NCBI GenBank assembly: GCA_900466575.1
Contig: UBMP01000025.1
Location: 1-64,000 of the forward strand
Source of the DNA: Hyphomicrobiales bacterium
GTDB lineage: Bacteria; Pseudomonadota; Alphaproteobacteria; Rhizobiales; Rhizobiaceae
Direction of reading: 5' to 3'
Length of the DNA stretch: 64,000 nt
Positions 9,401 through 17,449 of the stretch are shown here, one piece after another. Both the position numbers and the translations under genes were made by a program. The notes below the pieces were generated by a model. The model searched no databases. It saw nothing but the letters and a program-made list of their open reading frames with translations, and was not told where the DNA came from. Each line of letters begins with the position of its first letter. Position 1 is the first letter of the stretch.

Positions 9401-10143
9401 CCGCCAACCCGGCTGCTTCCGTCAGCTGGTACACCAAGGCTGCGTCGCTTGGCTTTGTGCCGGCGGAATACCGTCTGGGCAGCCTCTACGAAAAGGGTGT
9501 AGGCGTAGGCGTCGATCCGGCCAAGGCAGTCGAGCATTATTCGACGGCAGCAAAAGCCGGCAACATCAGCGCCATGCACAATCTGGCCGTGCTCTACGCG
9601 ACCGGCACGCTTGGTGCTCCGGACTTCACCTCGGCGGCCAAATGGTTTACCGAAGCGGCGAACCATGGCGTCCGCGACAGCCAATTCAACCTCGCCATCC
9701 TTTATGCGAAGGGTAGCGGCGTCAGCCAGGATCTCGTCCAGTCCTATAAGTGGTTCGGTATCGCCGCCAAGGACGGCGACGTCGATGCCGCACAGAAGCG
9801 TGACGAAGTTGGCAAGGTTCTCTCCGCCGATCAGCTCACCAAGGCCAAGGCCGAGGTCGATGGGTGGAAAGCCGCCTCGGCGGATGACAAGGCCAACGCC
9901 ACGATCCTTCCCGATGCCTGGGCCGGCAAGGCCCAGAAGACCAACAGCGTCGACATGAAGAAGGCGATCACCTACATCCAGGCCATGCTGAACAAGAACG
10001 GCTTTGACGTGGGTCGGCCGGATGGCGTCATGGGTGGAAAGACGGTTGCCGCGATCAAGCAGTTCCAGTCTTCCGTGGGCCAGCAGCCGACGGGCGACAT
10101 CAACGATGCGCTGGTCAAGGAACTGATCGCCCGCAGCAAGTAA
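6403..10143 (+). CDS. podJ: PodJ-like polar localisation factor (coiled coil, Sel1, peptidoglycan-binding)
   Basis: About 1246 residues. The long N-terminal part (roughly 130-620) is predicted coiled coil and cytoplasmic, followed by an acidic patch near 630. A single membrane span lies near residues 782-804 (LLLGTGLVLLAVMAWPLV). After it come an Ala/Pro/Thr-rich periplasmic linker, Sel1-like repeats from about 978 to 1136 and a C-terminal peptidoglycan-binding domain (NGFDVGRPDGVMGGKTVAAIKQFQ). This order matches alphaproteobacterial PodJ, which marks a cell pole. The start is uncertain: I use the first of two ATGs at 6403, since the longer upstream frame reads unlike the rest. The upstream CtrA box and GANTC site fit a cell-cycle gene. 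Confidence 0.85.
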   Translation: MMNRSKSDTPRQGDRTPSAPAAPLTETAAGRVEEARGSLLRAPRPDDAGRLARSTQISEILDRQKLLSRNRPPPPAPANLSLADQIRERLRSPAAPVPTGISAPRNGDLRPSEYRASDYRSDVRTSDYRQPSAEHAAVDISEALAKLRHDLKQDLAASFAQEITNLRSEIKEIGSAVAENGYPQDLYADLQRLAEGMEYLGEATENAVANSMRSELDSIRAMVSGMARQDDLAVIIEHFDALRQQMAESESQAQARSLDTKIGSLADAIEMLVSQMSNADRDLNSQMHTLDERLAEIVAAIDANAQATAELSGDAGLGSLEERIARLVVELDGVNLQQRDNIVAERIESLAARMEELAKLQATEHLDRRFDELAALLAQGGTAPAGEDLSAIVSDISRKIDDMARGTVSSELVNRFDDLANRIDSLNIAGATGGLSEEILTWLEGRMNDIAARIDGNMEAKGNPAADLGALEEQISALTKLLSEPRVAEEINSAQMTSRMSALEDYMSTNDEYIVEAARQAAETALEAYVRNFAGQPSNTSMPQADISTISDLASDLHALEELTRSGEARNQQTFETLQQTLVQIAERLDKLGASTEAAAAATSAPSKSAAAVASRPRLRTGTDTEMFSSDFDDDLFDDDIAIDNTTTTRDGGEKPLKGFLSSIGNRFRKNGQDQKAEEPRRTLDAAPAIDAADDISPDLANQLLEPGSGAPDIRQILEKVRAVQDGKPAKKDGLTAREDDNSDYIAVARRAAQAAAAEVGPAEHMDEAAEGSSSVIGKYRRPLLLGTGLVLLAVMAWPLVTTMFSSPNAPAASQTAPATQPAPAAEASSAEKPAGEDANKLAAEKAAADAAAAETAAAEKAAAEAAKTPNTPVNDATTGPVAASDATPVNASAVPAAAEQMPKPEANTAAATAPAPAASATPAAADVKPDAAVSQPATVMPPAGATPTTTTPAAATPAAAALAVPTGIEPQALVDAANGGDALAIYEVGNRIFDGRGVTANPAASVSWYTKAASLGFVPAEYRLGSLYEKGVGVGVDPAKAVEHYSTAAKAGNISAMHNLAVLYATGTLGAPDFTSAAKWFTEAANHGVRDSQFNLAILYAKGSGVSQDLVQSYKWFGIAAKDGDVDAAQKRDEVGKVLSADQLTKAKAEVDGWKAASADDKANATILPDAWAGKAQKTNSVDMKKAITYIQAMLNKNGFDVGRPDGVMGGKTVAAIKQFQSSVGQQPTGDINDALVKELIARSK

Positions 10144-10184
10144 GCGATTTATGGCGCGCTGCCTAAATTGCAGCGGAATGAATT

Positions 10185-10217
10185 GACACCCTTCGCCCCG
10201 GCGCAAGGGTGTCTTTT
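10185..10217 (+). terminator. Terminator after podJ
   Basis: A perfect 9-bp stem (GACACCCTT / AAGGGTGTC) with an 11-base GC-rich loop, followed by TTTT, about 40 bases beyond the podJ stop. Confidence 0.8.
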
Positions 10218-10372
10218 CGTTTTCGGGCATCATTCATCCGCGCGGGGCCGCGACGTTGAAAGACTTCGAACCGCGCTCCGGATTCGCCGCACATGGCAAA
10301 GAAATGAAATATTCACAAGGGTCGGGTTAATGATACCCGTCAGCCCATCACGTTCAAGTCCGAGGCCCGTCG

Positions 10373-11296
10373 GTGACGATTTACCTGCCCATCGCCGAAA
10401 TGTCGGTGAACATCCTGGTCATCCTCGGGATGGGTGCGGCCGTGGGCTTCCTCTCCGGCATGTTCGGCGTCGGCGGCGGCTTCCTCATCACACCGCTTCT
10501 CATCTTCTACAATGTTCCGCCGCCGATTGCCGTTGCGACGGGTGCATGCCTCGTCGTTGCCTCCTCCGTGTCCGGCGCCATCAGCCATTTCCGGCGGGGT
10601 ACATTGGATCTGAAGCTCGGTACTTTGCTCCTGGCCAGCGGTCTTGCCGGTTCGACCGCCGGTATCGGCGTCTTCGCAGTCTTGCGCAGTCTCGGCCTTC
10701 TCGATCTCTTCATTTCGCTCGCCTATGTCCTGCTTCTTGGCACCGTGGGCACGCTGATGCTGATCGAGAGCCTGCGGGCCATGCGTCGGCTCGCCAAGAA
10801 CAAGACCGTTTCCTTGAACAGAGGGGGCCAGCACAACTGGGTGCACCGCCTGCCCTTCAAGATGCGGTTCAAGAAGTCGAAGATCTATCTCAGCGTGCTT
10901 CCCGTCATCACCATCGGCTTTCTTCTCGGTGTGCTGACATCCGTCATGGGTATTGGCGGCGGCTTCATCATGGTCCCCGCCATGATCTACTTTCTGCGCG
11001 TGCCGACGGGCGTGGTCATCGGAACCTCACTCTTCCAGATCGTGTTTGTGACCGCATATACGACGATGATCCAGGCGACGCTGAACCATACGGTCGATAT
11101 CATCCTCGCGTTGCAATTGATGGTCGCCGGCGTGGTGGGTGCGCAATACGGCGTGCGCGTTGGCCAGAGGCTGCGCGCCGAACAGTTGCGGGCGCTATTG
11201 GCGCTTCTGGTTCTCGCCGTCGGCGTGCGTCTGGCCGTCGATCTCGTGCTGACGCCGAAGGACATCTATTCGATCGTGACGGGAGGCCACGCATGA
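10373..11296 (+). CDS. TauE/SafE-family membrane exporter
   Basis: 307 residues with about eight hydrophobic segments. Two glycine-rich repeats, GMFGVGGGFLITP near the N-terminus and VMGIGGGFIMVPAM in the second half, are the hallmark of the duplicated TauE/SafE fold. The family exports sulfite, sulfoacetate or other small organosulfur anions; the substrate here is unknown. The start is a GTG. Its stop overlaps the next gene (ATGA), so the two are translationally coupled, which is the common TauE plus TIGR02186 pairing. Confidence 0.88.
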   Translation: MTIYLPIAEMSVNILVILGMGAAVGFLSGMFGVGGGFLITPLLIFYNVPPPIAVATGACLVVASSVSGAISHFRRGTLDLKLGTLLLASGLAGSTAGIGVFAVLRSLGLLDLFISLAYVLLLGTVGTLMLIESLRAMRRLAKNKTVSLNRGGQHNWVHRLPFKMRFKKSKIYLSVLPVITIGFLLGVLTSVMGIGGGFIMVPAMIYFLRVPTGVVIGTSLFQIVFVTAYTTMIQATLNHTVDIILALQLMVAGVVGAQYGVRVGQRLRAEQLRALLALLVLAVGVRLAVDLVLTPKDIYSIVTGGHA

Positions 11297-12102
11297 CCCG
11301 CCTCCCCAGCCCGCTTGCCGCGCTGCTTTTTAGCCTGACCTTCCTGGCCAGCGCCGCGATGGGTGCCGAGAAGCCAACTGACAAGGTGCGGCCGCCCGAA
11401 GGCATCGAGATCGGCGTGTCGACCAACGAGATCGCCATCACCTCGGACTTCACAGGGGCCGACCTGACGATCTTCGGGACGCTCACCAATGTCGACGAGT
11501 ACCTCCAGCAGATCGGCCAGTATGATATCATCGTGACCCTCGAGGGCCCGCGCGTCGACACGACGATCCGGCGCAAGGAGCGCGTCTTCGGCATCTGGAT
11601 CAACACCGAGCAGATGACGTTTTCGGCAGTGCCGCAATCCTACTCGATGACGAGCACGCGCGTCATCAAGGACATCACCACGCAGCAGGAACTCGCCGCG
11701 CTCAATGTCGGCATCGATCATATCCGCCTGTTCGCCGCCAATTACTTCGGCGACATTTCCGCGCTCGACGATTTCCGCCAGGCATTCCGGCGGCAGATGC
11801 TGGACAGCGGGCTTTATCAGGCCAATCCCGGCGGCATCCGCTTCGTCAGCCCCAGCCTCTTCCGTGCCACGCTGAAACTGCCGGCCGACGTGCCGAACGG
11901 TGTGCACATGGTCCATGCCTATCTCTTCAAGAGCGGTGATTTCCTGATGGAAACAAAGCTGCCGCTGCGCGTCGTCAAGACCGGCATCGAGCAGTCGCTG
12001 ACGGAGGCTGCCTATGGCAATTCCTTCCTCTACGGCCTCTCGGCCGTCATTATCGCACTCACCATCGGCTGGGCGGGATCGGTGATCTTCCGGAAGGATT
12101 GA
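11293..12102 (+). CDS. TIGR02186-family membrane-anchored protein
   Basis: 269 residues with a cleavable-looking signal peptide (LLFSLTFLASAAMGA), a predicted beta-rich extracytoplasmic body and one C-terminal membrane span (FLYGLSAVIIALTIGWAGSV). It resembles the conserved alphaproteobacterial family TIGR02186, usually found directly after a TauE/SafE exporter. Here its ATG overlaps the exporter's stop codon, so the products probably act together. The function is not established. It ends tail to tail, with no gap, against pdeM. Confidence 0.82.
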   Translation: MTRLPSPLAALLFSLTFLASAAMGAEKPTDKVRPPEGIEIGVSTNEIAITSDFTGADLTIFGTLTNVDEYLQQIGQYDIIVTLEGPRVDTTIRRKERVFGIWINTEQMTFSAVPQSYSMTSTRVIKDITTQQELAALNVGIDHIRLFAANYFGDISALDDFRQAFRRQMLDSGLYQANPGGIRFVSPSLFRATLKLPADVPNGVHMVHAYLFKSGDFLMETKLPLRVVKTGIEQSLTEAAYGNSFLYGLSAVIIALTIGWAGSVIFRKD

Positions 12103-12822
12103 TCAGCCCTTCAAGCCCGCGAAACTCACCGGATAGACGCGTTCCTTGCCGATCATGTGGGCGATCAGGCGCGTGCGATCGAAGAGGCCGCGGAAGGCGG
12201 CATGGGCCAAATCCAGTCCACCGGTCATGACGCCGAAAGAGGGCATGATGAGACGGTCACCATCCGTGGCGAAGCACGGGCGGCGCACCGATTTTTCGCG
12301 ACGACGCAGTGTCGCTGCCGGATGGAGATGGCCGGCAATCTCGCCTTTTTCCGTGCCCTTGGCCGGCTCATGGCGAAAAGTGAGGCCGGCAAAGGCCATG
12401 CTTTCGGCGACCGTGCCGGGAAGCCCGCTGACCCCATCAGGATCGTGATTGCCGGTGATCCAGATCCAGTCGCGGCCCTTCGCCATCTCAACGATCAGAG
12501 CCCGGCAATCCTGCGGCATCAGCGCCGAGCCAACGCGGTCGTGGAAATTGTCGCCGAGCGAGACGACGAGCCTGGGTCGGTAGCGATCCATGACGCGCGC
12601 GAGGAGCCTCAGCGTGGCGTGCGTGTCGTAGGGCGGTAGCAATTGTCCGCGCCGGGCAAAGGCGGCGCCTTTTTCGAGATGCAGATCGGAGACGATGAGG
12701 AGGCCATCGGCTTCGCAATAGAGCGCACCCATCGGGTCGCAAACGAACTCTATGCCGGCAACACTCGTCACCGAAGCCCCGATCTCCTCTTCCCCCATGC
12801 CTGCCAATGCCAGTCTTGCCAC
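12103..12822 (-). CDS. pdeM: Ligase-associated DNA-damage-response endonuclease PdeM
   Basis: 239 residues of the calcineurin-like metallophosphoesterase fold. The metal-binding motifs are in order: SDLHLEKG, GDNFHD, GNHDPD and GHLHP. This size and the neighbouring DEXH helicase identify it as PdeM, the nuclease usually encoded with an ATP-dependent ligase, an exonuclease and the helicase. I follow a GTG start with GGGACGG upstream; an ATG eight codons in is the alternative. It lies 19 bases after the helicase gene on the same strand. Confidence 0.88.
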   Translation of the reverse strand: MARLALAGMGEEEIGASVTSVAGIEFVCDPMGALYCEADGLLIVSDLHLEKGAAFARRGQLLPPYDTHATLRLLARVMDRYRPRLVVSLGDNFHDRVGSALMPQDCRALIVEMAKGRDWIWITGNHDPDGVSGLPGTVAESMAFAGLTFRHEPAKGTEKGEIAGHLHPAATLRRREKSVRRPCFATDGDRLIMPSFGVMTGGLDLAHAAFRGLFDRTRLIAHMIGKERVYPVSFAGLKG

Positions 12823-12841
12823 TTCCGTCCCTTGGTACTTG

Positions 12842-15373
12842 TCAAATCTGCATCGCGTCGCGGATCAGATCTTCTGCCGCCTCTGCGAGCAGGCTTTCAG
12901 AGGCATTGCCCGCGACCGGTTCCTTGCCGATTTCCAGGAGGATCGGCACGGCGAGCGGCGACACCTTGTCGAGCGGGCGATGCAGGATATGTCCCCTGAT
13001 TCGCCTCAGCATAACGCCAAGGCGCTGAATGTCCAAAAGCCCGGCTGCGGCTTCCTGCCGCGTCGCCTGGAGCAGAACATGGTCCGGTTCATGACTACGC
13101 AGCACATCGTAGATCAGATCGGCCGAGACCGTGACCTGCCGTCCGGTCTTCTCCTGACCGGGATGGCGGCGCTCGATCAAGCCGGCAATAACGGCGCAAT
13201 TGCGGAAGGTCCGCTTCAGCAGAAAGCTTTCATCCAGCCACGCCTCCAGGTCGTCGCCCAGCATGTCCTCATCGAACAGCGCCTGAAGATCGAGCTTCCT
13301 GCGGGCGATCAGTTCGCCCATGTCATCGAGCCCCCAAATGCCAAGCGAATAGTCGGTTGCTACAAAACCCAGCGGTCGTGCGCCCATACGGTCGAGCCGG
13401 CGGGTGAGCAGCATGCCAAGTGTCTGATGCGCCAGCCGGCCTTCGAAAGGATAGGCGACCATGAAGAAGCGGGAACCGCGCGGGAAGGTCTCGATCAGCA
13501 TCTGGTCGCGCTGCGGAAGGCTTGAAACCTCGCGCTGAATTTCCAGCCAGTCGCGGACCTGATCGGGCAGGCGATGCCATTCGCTGCCGTCGGCCAGGAG
13601 CCCGCGCACGCCGTCCGCGAGATAGGTGGAAAGCGGAAATTTTCCGCCAGCATAGGCCGGGATTTTCGGATCCATCGAAAAGGTCTGGCTCGCTAACGCC
13701 TCGTTCTCGCGAATGCCTTCGAAGCGCAGAACCTTGCCGCCGAAGAGGAAAGTATCGCCCTGGGTCAGACCTTCGAGAAAATATTCCTCGATCTTGCCCA
13801 GCACCGGGCCGCCGCGCCCGAGCGAGCCGAGCTTGTTCTTTCTCACCATCCGCACATTCAGCATGGGGCTCTCGACAATGGTGCCGATATTCAGCCTGTA
13901 TTGCTGGGCGGTTTGTGGATTGGAGACACGCCAGAGCCCGTCGGCACGCTGCCTGATCTTGGCGTAGCGGTCATAGCTTTTCAGCGCGTAGCCCCCCGTC
14001 GCGGCGAAATCGAGCACGCGGTCGAAGGTCTCGCGGGACAGGTCCGCGTAGGGAAGCGCGGAGCGCACCTCCTCATAAAGCGCGTCACCGGAAAAGGGCT
14101 CGGCGCAGGCCATGCCGAGGACATGCTGGGCGAGCACGTCCAGCGCGCCGTCGCCCGAGGGCGGCGTGTCCTGCGCGTTGATGTAATTGGCGTCGAGCGC
14201 TGCCTGGCACTCCAGCACCTCGAAGCGATTGGCGGGGACGAGAATGGCGCGGCTCGGCTCGTCCATGCGGTGATTGGCGCGACCGATGCGCTGGGCGAGC
14301 CGGCTTGCCCCCTTCGGCGCGCCGACATGGATGACGAGATCCACATCGCCCCAGTCGATGCCGAGATCAAGCGTCGAGGTCGCCACCACCGCCCGCAGCT
14401 TGTTCTCGGCCATGGCCGCTTCCACCCTGCGGCGCTGGCCGGCATCCAGCGAACCGTGATGAAGCGCAATCGGCAGGCTGTCATCGTTGACGGTCCAGAG
14501 TTCCTGAAAGACGAGTTCGGCCTGAGAACGGGTATTGACGAAGATCAGCGTCGTCTTGTGCGTCCTGATTTCCTCGTAGATCGCAGGGATCGCATAGCGC
14601 GCGACATGGCCGGACCAGGGGATGCGGTCCTCACTTTCAAGAATCGTGATGAGCGGCCGCGCACCGCCGGGGGCGACGACGATATCCGCTGCGGCCTCTT
14701 CGCCGTCTTCGGTCTGTGGCGCCAGCCATTTGCGCAGGTCGAGCGGGTCGGCGACTGTCGCTGAGAGGCCGATCGCCTGCATGCCGGGTGCCAGCCGCCG
14801 CAGCCGCGCCAGACCCAGGGAAAGGAGATGACCGCGCTTGGAGGTCACCAGCGAATGCAATTCGTCGAAGACGACATAGCGCAGATCGGCGAAGAATCGC
14901 TCCGCCTCGGCATTGGCGATCAGCAGCGCCAGTTGCTCGGGCGTGGTAAGCAGGATTTCGGGGGGATTGAGTTTCTGGCGCTGGCGCTTGCCCTGCGGCG
15001 TGTCGCCCGTTCGAGTCTCGATGGTCAAAGGCAATCCCATCTCGCCGACAGGCTTCATCAGGTTGCGCTCGATGTCGACGGCGAGCGCCTTGAGCGGCGA
15101 GATATAGAGTGTGTGGATTCCCTGAAACGCCGTGCCCGGCTTCTTTCGGCCGCGTTCCGCCAGATCGGTAAGCGAGGGCATGAAGCCGGCCAGCGTCTTG
15201 CCGGCCCCGGTCGGGGCGATCAGCAGCACGGATTTGCCGCTACGCGCCTTCTGCAGCAACGCCAGTTGGTGCGCGCGCGGCTTCCAGCCTTTTTCGGCAA
15301 ACCAGCGGCGGAAGGCGACCGGCAGGAGGTCTGCGCCGGAGGGAACCTCGGACGTTTCAGAAGGCGTCTCCAT
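12842..15373 (-). CDS. Ligase-associated DEXH-box DNA helicase (Lhr-like)
   Basis: 843 residues of a superfamily 2 ATP-dependent helicase. Walker A is APTGAGKT near residue 55, the Walker B/DEXH motif is VVFDELHSL, motif III is GLSATVA and motif VI is QRIGRANHRMDEPSR. A winged-helix region and the Lhr-type C-terminal domain follow. The start has a strong GGAGGGGGA site. This subfamily normally sits beside an ATP-dependent ligase and exonuclease; here only pdeM follows and terB precedes. Role inferred: strand separation during repair. Confidence 0.92.
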   Translation of the reverse strand: METPSETSEVPSGADLLPVAFRRWFAEKGWKPRAHQLALLQKARSGKSVLLIAPTGAGKTLAGFMPSLTDLAERGRKKPGTAFQGIHTLYISPLKALAVDIERNLMKPVGEMGLPLTIETRTGDTPQGKRQRQKLNPPEILLTTPEQLALLIANAEAERFFADLRYVVFDELHSLVTSKRGHLLSLGLARLRRLAPGMQAIGLSATVADPLDLRKWLAPQTEDGEEAAADIVVAPGGARPLITILESEDRIPWSGHVARYAIPAIYEEIRTHKTTLIFVNTRSQAELVFQELWTVNDDSLPIALHHGSLDAGQRRRVEAAMAENKLRAVVATSTLDLGIDWGDVDLVIHVGAPKGASRLAQRIGRANHRMDEPSRAILVPANRFEVLECQAALDANYINAQDTPPSGDGALDVLAQHVLGMACAEPFSGDALYEEVRSALPYADLSRETFDRVLDFAATGGYALKSYDRYAKIRQRADGLWRVSNPQTAQQYRLNIGTIVESPMLNVRMVRKNKLGSLGRGGPVLGKIEEYFLEGLTQGDTFLFGGKVLRFEGIRENEALASQTFSMDPKIPAYAGGKFPLSTYLADGVRGLLADGSEWHRLPDQVRDWLEIQREVSSLPQRDQMLIETFPRGSRFFMVAYPFEGRLAHQTLGMLLTRRLDRMGARPLGFVATDYSLGIWGLDDMGELIARRKLDLQALFDEDMLGDDLEAWLDESFLLKRTFRNCAVIAGLIERRHPGQEKTGRQVTVSADLIYDVLRSHEPDHVLLQATRQEAAAGLLDIQRLGVMLRRIRGHILHRPLDKVSPLAVPILLEIGKEPVAGNASESLLAEAAEDLIRDAMQI

Positions 15374-15403
15374 CGGCGTCCCCCTCCTCGCCGATCTTCG
15401 CCG

Positions 15404-15817
15404 TCAGGCCGTGCGGAAGCGGGCGATGGCACCGCGTTCGATGGCAGCGCAGGTCAGCTTGTCGAGGCCGAGGCGATCCCGGATCAGGGCCAGCACGCGC
15501 AGCTCTTCAGGCGCGACGGCCAGATCAGCGGCGGCGATTTCGACACAGAGCGCATAGGCCGTATCGTAAAGCTTGTGCGGCAGCGTATCGCGGATAACCT
15601 CGAGCACGATATCGAGCCCTTCCGGCAATTGCAGCAGCGCGGAGCAATCGCGCGCGACGCCGATCAGCGCCTCTTCGTCAAAGCCCTTGAAGACAGGGAG
15701 GAAATGGGTGAGGCGGCCGATGCGCGCCATTTCGGCGTCGGTCATGTTGCTGTCGGAGGCGGAAACCAGGATCATGCCGTAGATCAGGGCTTCATGTGTC
15801 GTAATCTTCTTGGCCAT
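15404..15817 (-). CDS. TerB-family protein
   Basis: 137 residues, all-helical and acidic, matching the TerB (tellurite-resistance B) domain: EALIYGMILVSASDSNMTDAEMARI at the start, and CVEIAAADLAVAPEELRVL with the conserved acidic metal-binding type repeats. TerB-like proteins occur in membrane or metal-stress complexes and as solitary domains. AGAGGACC precedes the ATG. It lies 30 bases upstream of the helicase and is probably co-transcribed. No other ter genes are nearby, so tellurite resistance should not be assumed. Confidence 0.82.
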   Translation of the reverse strand: MAKKITTHEALIYGMILVSASDSNMTDAEMARIGRLTHFLPVFKGFDEEALIGVARDCSALLQLPEGLDIVLEVIRDTLPHKLYDTAYALCVEIAAADLAVAPEELRVLALIRDRLGLDKLTCAAIERGAIARFRTA

Positions 15818-15935
15818 CAGGTCCTCTTGGTCTTAGCGGCGCTCGCGGATCGGCCATCCGCGCCGTGCCTTATGTCGGTATTTTGTGTAGGATTTCCAGT
15901 CACGTTCGGCAAGCGTGCGCGCATGAATAGTCTGC

Positions 15936-16622
15936 TCACGGATGACGTGGGTCGGCGCCGAAAATACCGCGCTTGCCGGCCTCGGCGGCGCGCCCCGCCG
16001 CCTCGTATTGCGAGCCGGTGACGGCACGCGCCCAGCCGTTTTCGACGAGCCACGCCGCAATGTCTTCCTTGCCGAGCGTGCAGCGCGCTGCCACATTCCC
16101 TTGCCAGTTGGGATCGGCAATATCGCAATTGACCGAGCGGCCCCGCAGGAAGCGGCGAAACTGTGTAAGCGCGAGTTGGCCGCAGGGCCAGGCAGACGCA
16201 TCCGCGCCGCAAAGGGCGGCCGGATCGATGCCGACGACATCTTTCAAGATCACACGCCCGCGCGTCGTTTCAAGTATGCCGGCACCAGTCACGGCTGGCT
16301 TGGCGATGACTTGAAAAGCCGGCGCAGGCGGTTCGGCCGGTTTCTTGGGGGGCGATGGCGCTGTCGGTCGCGGCATCTCGGACGCGGTACTTGTCTGTGC
16401 CGGAACAATCTGTGCCGGCGCTGTCGCCGCGGAAGTCTTCGGCAAGCTTTCCATGGGGGGCGGCGTTGCCGGGGCGGGGAGCTTCGCAGGCTCGACGGGA
16501 TTGGCGTCCGCTTTCATCTCCGGCGCCGTTTCGGTCGCAATCCGCGCCTGTCCCTTCTGCATCAGCACAACGGCCCCGACGATGCCGGCAATGATCAAAA
16601 GTGCGAGGAACAAGAACCGCAA
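15936..16622 (-). CDS. Membrane-anchored SNase-like (thermonuclease-fold) protein, likely inactive
   Basis: About 228 residues: an N-terminal membrane span (RFLFLALLIIAGIVGAVVLM), a Pro/Ala-rich linker of about 100 residues, then a C-terminal SNase-like domain recognised from VVGIDPAALC, PCGQLA, KEDIAAWLVENGWARAV and AGRAAEAGKRGIFG. The usual catalytic Asp/Arg/Glu set (DGDT, RLxGIDAPE, RxxA) is not preserved, so a nuclease activity is doubtful. I chose a TTG start at 16622 with AGGAAA upstream, just after the previous gene's stop. An ATG at 16667 would overlap that gene by 34 bases and has no ribosome site. Confidence 0.72.
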   Translation of the reverse strand: MRFLFLALLIIAGIVGAVVLMQKGQARIATETAPEMKADANPVEPAKLPAPATPPPMESLPKTSAATAPAQIVPAQTSTASEMPRPTAPSPPKKPAEPPAPAFQVIAKPAVTGAGILETTRGRVILKDVVGIDPAALCGADASAWPCGQLALTQFRRFLRGRSVNCDIADPNWQGNVAARCTLGKEDIAAWLVENGWARAVTGSQYEAAGRAAEAGKRGIFGADPRHP

Positions 16623-16633
16623 GGCAAATTTTC

Positions 16634-17299
16634 CTATTGGCTGGCCCAGATGATCCGCGCCACCCATTCGATTTCGGAAAGATCGAATGAGCGGTTGGGA
16701 TGATCGGGATTGAGCGACAGAAGTTCGATATTGCGGGAGGTCTGGCGCTGGAGGACCTTGGCCATGACCTCGCCCTCCCGCGTCTTCACCACCACGCGAT
16801 CGCCACGGCGCACCTGTGCGCCCGGCTCGACGATCAGCACGTCGCCGTCGCGATAAAGCGGCATCATGCTTTCGCCCTGCACTTCCAGCGCATAGCAGCC
16901 GGCCTTACGATCAGGCGCGGCGGGAAAATCCACGACGTCCCAGCCCTGACCCGCCGGAAATCCGCCATCGTCGAAAAAGCCGCCGGCTCCGGCCTGTGCA
17001 AACCCCAAAAGCGGGATCGCCGATTGCTGCGGCGGAAACTGGCCCGTGGGCATGCCGTTAAGCCCGCCCGCAGGGTTCAGGAACCCCATGAACTCATCCA
17101 GCGTCGCACCTGTCGCCTCCAGAACCTTCGACAGCGATTCCGTCGAGGGCCAGCGCAGCCGGCCATCCGGGCTCAGACGCTTCGATTTGTTGAACGAAGT
17201 GGGATCGAGCCCCGCCTTGCGTGCAAGGCCGGATGCAGAGAGATCGTATTTTTCTGCCAGGGCGTCGATCGCCCCCCAGATCGCGTCGTGTGAAATCAT
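16634..17299 (-). CDS. S24/LexA-like helix-turn-helix transcriptional regulator
   Basis: 221 residues. The N-terminal third is an XRE-type DNA-binding domain (SASGLARKAGLDPTSFNKSKR). The C-terminal half is an S24 peptidase-like domain with the serine in GESMMPLYRDGDVLIV and the lysine in DRVVVKT, the dyad used by LexA and phage CI repressors for self-cleavage. No Ala-Gly cleavage site is obvious; the linker has AQAGAGG. It is the first gene of a minus-strand run that continues into SNase-like, terB, helicase and pdeM genes. An inverted repeat 55 bases upstream may be its own operator. Confidence 0.87.
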   Translation of the reverse strand: MISHDAIWGAIDALAEKYDLSASGLARKAGLDPTSFNKSKRLSPDGRLRWPSTESLSKVLEATGATLDEFMGFLNPAGGLNGMPTGQFPPQQSAIPLLGFAQAGAGGFFDDGGFPAGQGWDVVDFPAAPDRKAGCYALEVQGESMMPLYRDGDVLIVEPGAQVRRGDRVVVKTREGEVMAKVLQRQTSRNIELLSLNPDHPNRSFDLSEIEWVARIIWASQ

Positions 17300-17353
17300 G
17301 GGTCATGCCGCTCGATTATCGCGCCGCCGGGCGCGTCTCATGCGCCAGGGACC

Positions 17354-17376
17354 GCAAGGCTTGTCGAAAACCTTGC
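17354..17376. repeat. Inverted repeat upstream of the S24 regulator
   Basis: GCAAGG at 17354-17359 and CCTTGC at 17371-17376, spaced 11 bases, lie about 55 bases before the regulator's start. The placement suits an autoregulatory operator, but nothing proves binding. Confidence 0.4.
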
Positions 17377-17449
17377 CGCGAGCTTAACCAATCCGTGCGC
17401 TTGAGTAAAGCGAACAAGGAATAAAATCCCATCCCACTGCCACAAATCG

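Noticed and set aside
15404-15817. Tellurite-resistance operon
   Set aside because: Only a single TerB-domain gene is present, with none of terA, terC, terD, terE or terZ nearby.
15833-16240. 135-codon minus-strand frame overlapping the SNase-like gene
   Set aside because: It is Arg/Ser/Pro-rich, overlaps a gene with recognisable motifs in another frame, and has no ribosome site.
17300-17449. Alphaproteobacterial LexA box upstream of the S24 regulator
   Set aside because: One GTTC is present on the minus strand but the second half at N7 is TCAA, so GTTC-N7-GTTC is not met.
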